Shown here piece by piece: positions 57,553 through 59,228 of a stretch of DNA of 59,228 nucleotides. The notes under the pieces were generated by a model. The model saw nothing but the letters and a program-made list of their open reading frames with translations. It did no database searches and was not told the DNA's origin. Position numbers and translations under genes: made by a program. Source of the DNA: Acidobacteriota bacterium (GTDB lineage Bacteria; Acidobacteriota; Terriglobia; Acidiferrales; UBA7541); assembly GCA_023481105.1 (NCBI GenBank), contig JAMCWK010000105.1, positions 1 through 59,228 of the forward strand. The letters are read 5' to 3'. Position 1 is the first letter of the stretch. Every line of letters starts with the position of its first letter.

Positions 57553-59034
57553 ATGAGCGAACGCACCGGAAATTTTATGAAGTCAGACCTGGGCATCTTG
57601 GTACTCCTCGCCCTTGCCAGCATCACGTTGCACTCGCTCACCAACAATCAATATGGCTTTCATCGCGATGAACTCCAGACGCTCGAAGACGCGCGCCACC
57701 TCGATTGGGGATATGTCGCATACCCGCCGGTGACGCCATTGATCGGGCGTTTGGCGCTTACGCTCTTCGGTACTTCGCTCATCGGCTTCCGCTTCTTCGC
57801 TACGGTTGCGGTCAGTGTGGCGATGATTTTCACCGGGCTCATCGCCAGGGAATTAGGCGGAGGCCGCCGCGAGCAGGTGCTGGCCGCTGTCGCCGCGGCG
57901 ATTTCGCCAATCATCTTGATTCAAGGCGCCGTTTTTCAATACGTATCCTTCGACTACCTTTGGGGCGTTCTGGCCACATATTTTTTGGTTTGCCTCGCCA
58001 ACTCCGGCGATGCGCGCTGGTGGCTGGCGATTGGCTGCGCGTTAGGCCTGGGCATGCAGACTCGTTACACCGCTGGCTTTCTCGCGCTGGGCATTGCCGC
58101 CGCGGTTTTGCTGACTCCGGCGCGCCGCGACCTGCGCACCCGATGGTTGTGGCTGGGTGCGGCGCTTTCCGTCGTCATATTTCTCCCCAACTTGCTCTGG
58201 CAAATGCAGCACGATTTCATTTCGCTCGATTTTTTGTCGCACATCCACGCCCGCGACATCCGCCAGGGCCGCACCGAAGATTTTTTGGTGCAGCAGTTCT
58301 TGCTTTCCATCAACGTTGCCACCGCGCCGCTGACCCTGCTTGGGCTTTGGTTCTATCTGCTTCACGAGGAAGGGAAGCGCTTCCGCGTGCTGGGCTGGAT
58401 GTTCGTGGTGACATTCGTGCTGTTTCTCCTTGCCAAGGGTCGCTTCTACTACACTGCTCCTTTGTACCCGGCGGTGCTTGCGGCGGGGAGCGTTGCTTTC
58501 GGCAAGTGGTTGGATACGCTCCGTATCGGCGTCGCGCGCATAGTTCACGCGGTGCAGTGGATGGCGCTGCTCGTCGGAGGCGTTGCGTTTGGGCTGGTGG
58601 TCCTCCCCGTTGCTCCCATCGGTTCGCCGCTCTGGAATGTCACCAGCAAAATTCACGACCAATTTCGCGAAGAAGTCGGCTGGACGGACTTGGCGCAAAA
58701 CGTCGCGCAGGTTTTCAACTCGTTGCCTCCCGAAGAACGCGCCCAGGCGGGGATTCTGACCGGGAACTATGGCGAAGCCGGTGCCTTGAATTTGTACGGC
58801 CCGGACCTTGGATTGCCGCGCGCCGTGGCCGGAACCAATTCCTTCTGGCTCCGCGGATTCGACCCGCGCATGCCGCAGACCGTGATTCTCGTGGGTTTCG
58901 ATTTGGACGACGGCAAGGAGCTATTCACGAGCTGCAGCGTCGCAGCCAAAAACACCAACCGGTACGGCGTGGAGAATGAAGAGTCCCGCGACCATCCCGA
59001 CATCCTCTTGTGCCGCGGACTGCGCCAGCCCTAG
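57553..59034 (+). CDS. GT-C family (ArnT/PMT-like) membrane glycosyltransferase
   Basis: A 493-residue membrane protein with about 11 helices in the first 390 residues and an extracytoplasmic C-terminal domain of about 110. NQYGFHRDELQTLEDARHLD after the first helix contains the DE motif in the first periplasmic loop shared by PMT/ArnT-type enzymes. GTSLIGFRFFATVAVSVAMI and YVSFDYLWGVLATYFLV are typical of the family (PF13231 type). It should transfer a sugar from a polyprenyl-phosphate donor to an envelope acceptor. ATG 57553 may be preceded by a weak Shine-Dalgarno; ATG 57577 is possible. Confidence 0.8.
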   Translation: MSERTGNFMKSDLGILVLLALASITLHSLTNNQYGFHRDELQTLEDARHLDWGYVAYPPVTPLIGRLALTLFGTSLIGFRFFATVAVSVAMIFTGLIARELGGGRREQVLAAVAAAISPIILIQGAVFQYVSFDYLWGVLATYFLVCLANSGDARWWLAIGCALGLGMQTRYTAGFLALGIAAAVLLTPARRDLRTRWLWLGAALSVVIFLPNLLWQMQHDFISLDFLSHIHARDIRQGRTEDFLVQQFLLSINVATAPLTLLGLWFYLLHEEGKRFRVLGWMFVVTFVLFLLAKGRFYYTAPLYPAVLAAGSVAFGKWLDTLRIGVARIVHAVQWMALLVGGVAFGLVVLPVAPIGSPLWNVTSKIHDQFREEVGWTDLAQNVAQVFNSLPPEERAQAGILTGNYGEAGALNLYGPDLGLPRAVAGTNSFWLRGFDPRMPQTVILVGFDLDDGKELFTSCSVAAKNTNRYGVENEESRDHPDILLCRGLRQP

Positions 59035-59099
59035 CCTGCATTCTGGAATACCTTCCGCCGCTTCGGATGAGTGCAATCTGCCGTTTGCATCAGGCCTCA

Positions 59100-59126
59100 T
59101 GTAGCGGCGGGCTTCAGCCCGGCAGA
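59100..59126 (+). repeat. TGTAGCGGCG hairpin, G/C variant
   Basis: TGTAGCGGCGGGCTTCAGCC then CGGCAGA: stem GGGCT/AGCCC. Compared with the other copies the central stem pair is G-C and the loop has C instead of T. It follows the GT-C gene. Confidence 0.75.
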
Positions 59127-59228
59127 ATTTGCCGCTGTCGAGGCGGAAAGTGCAGCGAACAGACATGGGTACCCCCCGGGGTTATCGAGTACCGTAAGCC
59201 CATGAAAGCAGAGGGAATGCACGTCTTG

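Noticed and set aside
59202-59228. A possible gene start (MKAEGMHVL) at the right edge
   Set aside because: Only nine codons are visible, there is no ribosome binding site, and the frame cannot be tested.

Overview
The window is a 59 kb piece of a high-GC chromosome that reads like a member of the Acidobacteriota. That is an inference from gene style, not from a marker gene: there are membrane-anchored helix-turn-helix/TPR regulators, an intact serine/threonine kinase with FlgO/TolB-N-like and TPR modules, secreted S9 peptidases, many secreted proteins of unknown function, AGGAGG-type ribosome binding sites and abundant small palindromic intergenic repeats. I saw no rRNA, tRNA, CRISPR array, insertion sequence or prophage. 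Gene content is mostly housekeeping and cell-envelope functions.

Layout. 1-6.7 kb: end of an FAD-dependent oxidoreductase, a PepSY membrane protein with a polytopic membrane protein, a family 2 glycosyltransferase, and a minus-strand operon (NAD-dependent epimerase, a 150-aa unknown, GMC oxidoreductase). 6.8-13.5 kb: an HTH-TPR regulator divergent from a sigma-factor gene that is fused by deletion to the tail of a kinase gene, then an operon of small envelope proteins, including two microproteins. 13.6-28.2 kb: metabolism, with a thioredoxin-domain DUF255 protein, DUF2203, nadA, moaA behind a long structured leader, a saccharopine-dehydrogenase-like protein, a deazaflavin-type reductase, a methyltransferase, a phosphofructokinase with pyrophosphate-type motifs, yjbQ, cstA-ybdD, a lipoprotein and DUF2461. 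28.3-32.5 kb: an MFS transporter and an S9 peptidase fused to an FGE/sulfatase-modifying-factor-like domain.

32.5-38.5 kb: the most distinctive locus. Five minus-strand genes encode two related secreted subunits, a PapD-like two-domain chaperone, an outer-membrane barrel with a carboxypeptidase-regulatory-like domain and a small secreted accessory protein. Their order and features resemble a chaperone-usher system, but the barrel is not a recognisable PapC/FimD usher. A 315-bp divergent promoter region carrying three GTRGTACT boxes separates the locus from a secreted phosphodiester glycosidase.

38.5-59.2 kb: a kinase-TPR protein, an FmdB-type zinc ribbon, a radical SAM protein resembling tetraether/membrane-spanning lipid synthases, a pilin with a long glycine-rich insert, an RG-rich protein, tandem paralogous secreted proteins, queG, two secreted proteins with related 5' leaders, an HTH sensor, a Tat-like Mn-type superoxide dismutase, a sialidase-fold protein overlapping a MoaD-like protein, and a GT-C membrane glycosyltransferase.

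A second layer runs through the whole window: at least four families of short palindromes. Some copies differ by compensatory changes in the stem, two supply or abut stop codons, and copies of one family sit in frame inside queG and the phosphodiester glycosidase gene, where they encode the same small peptide. This resembles the in-frame palindromic elements known from Rickettsia.
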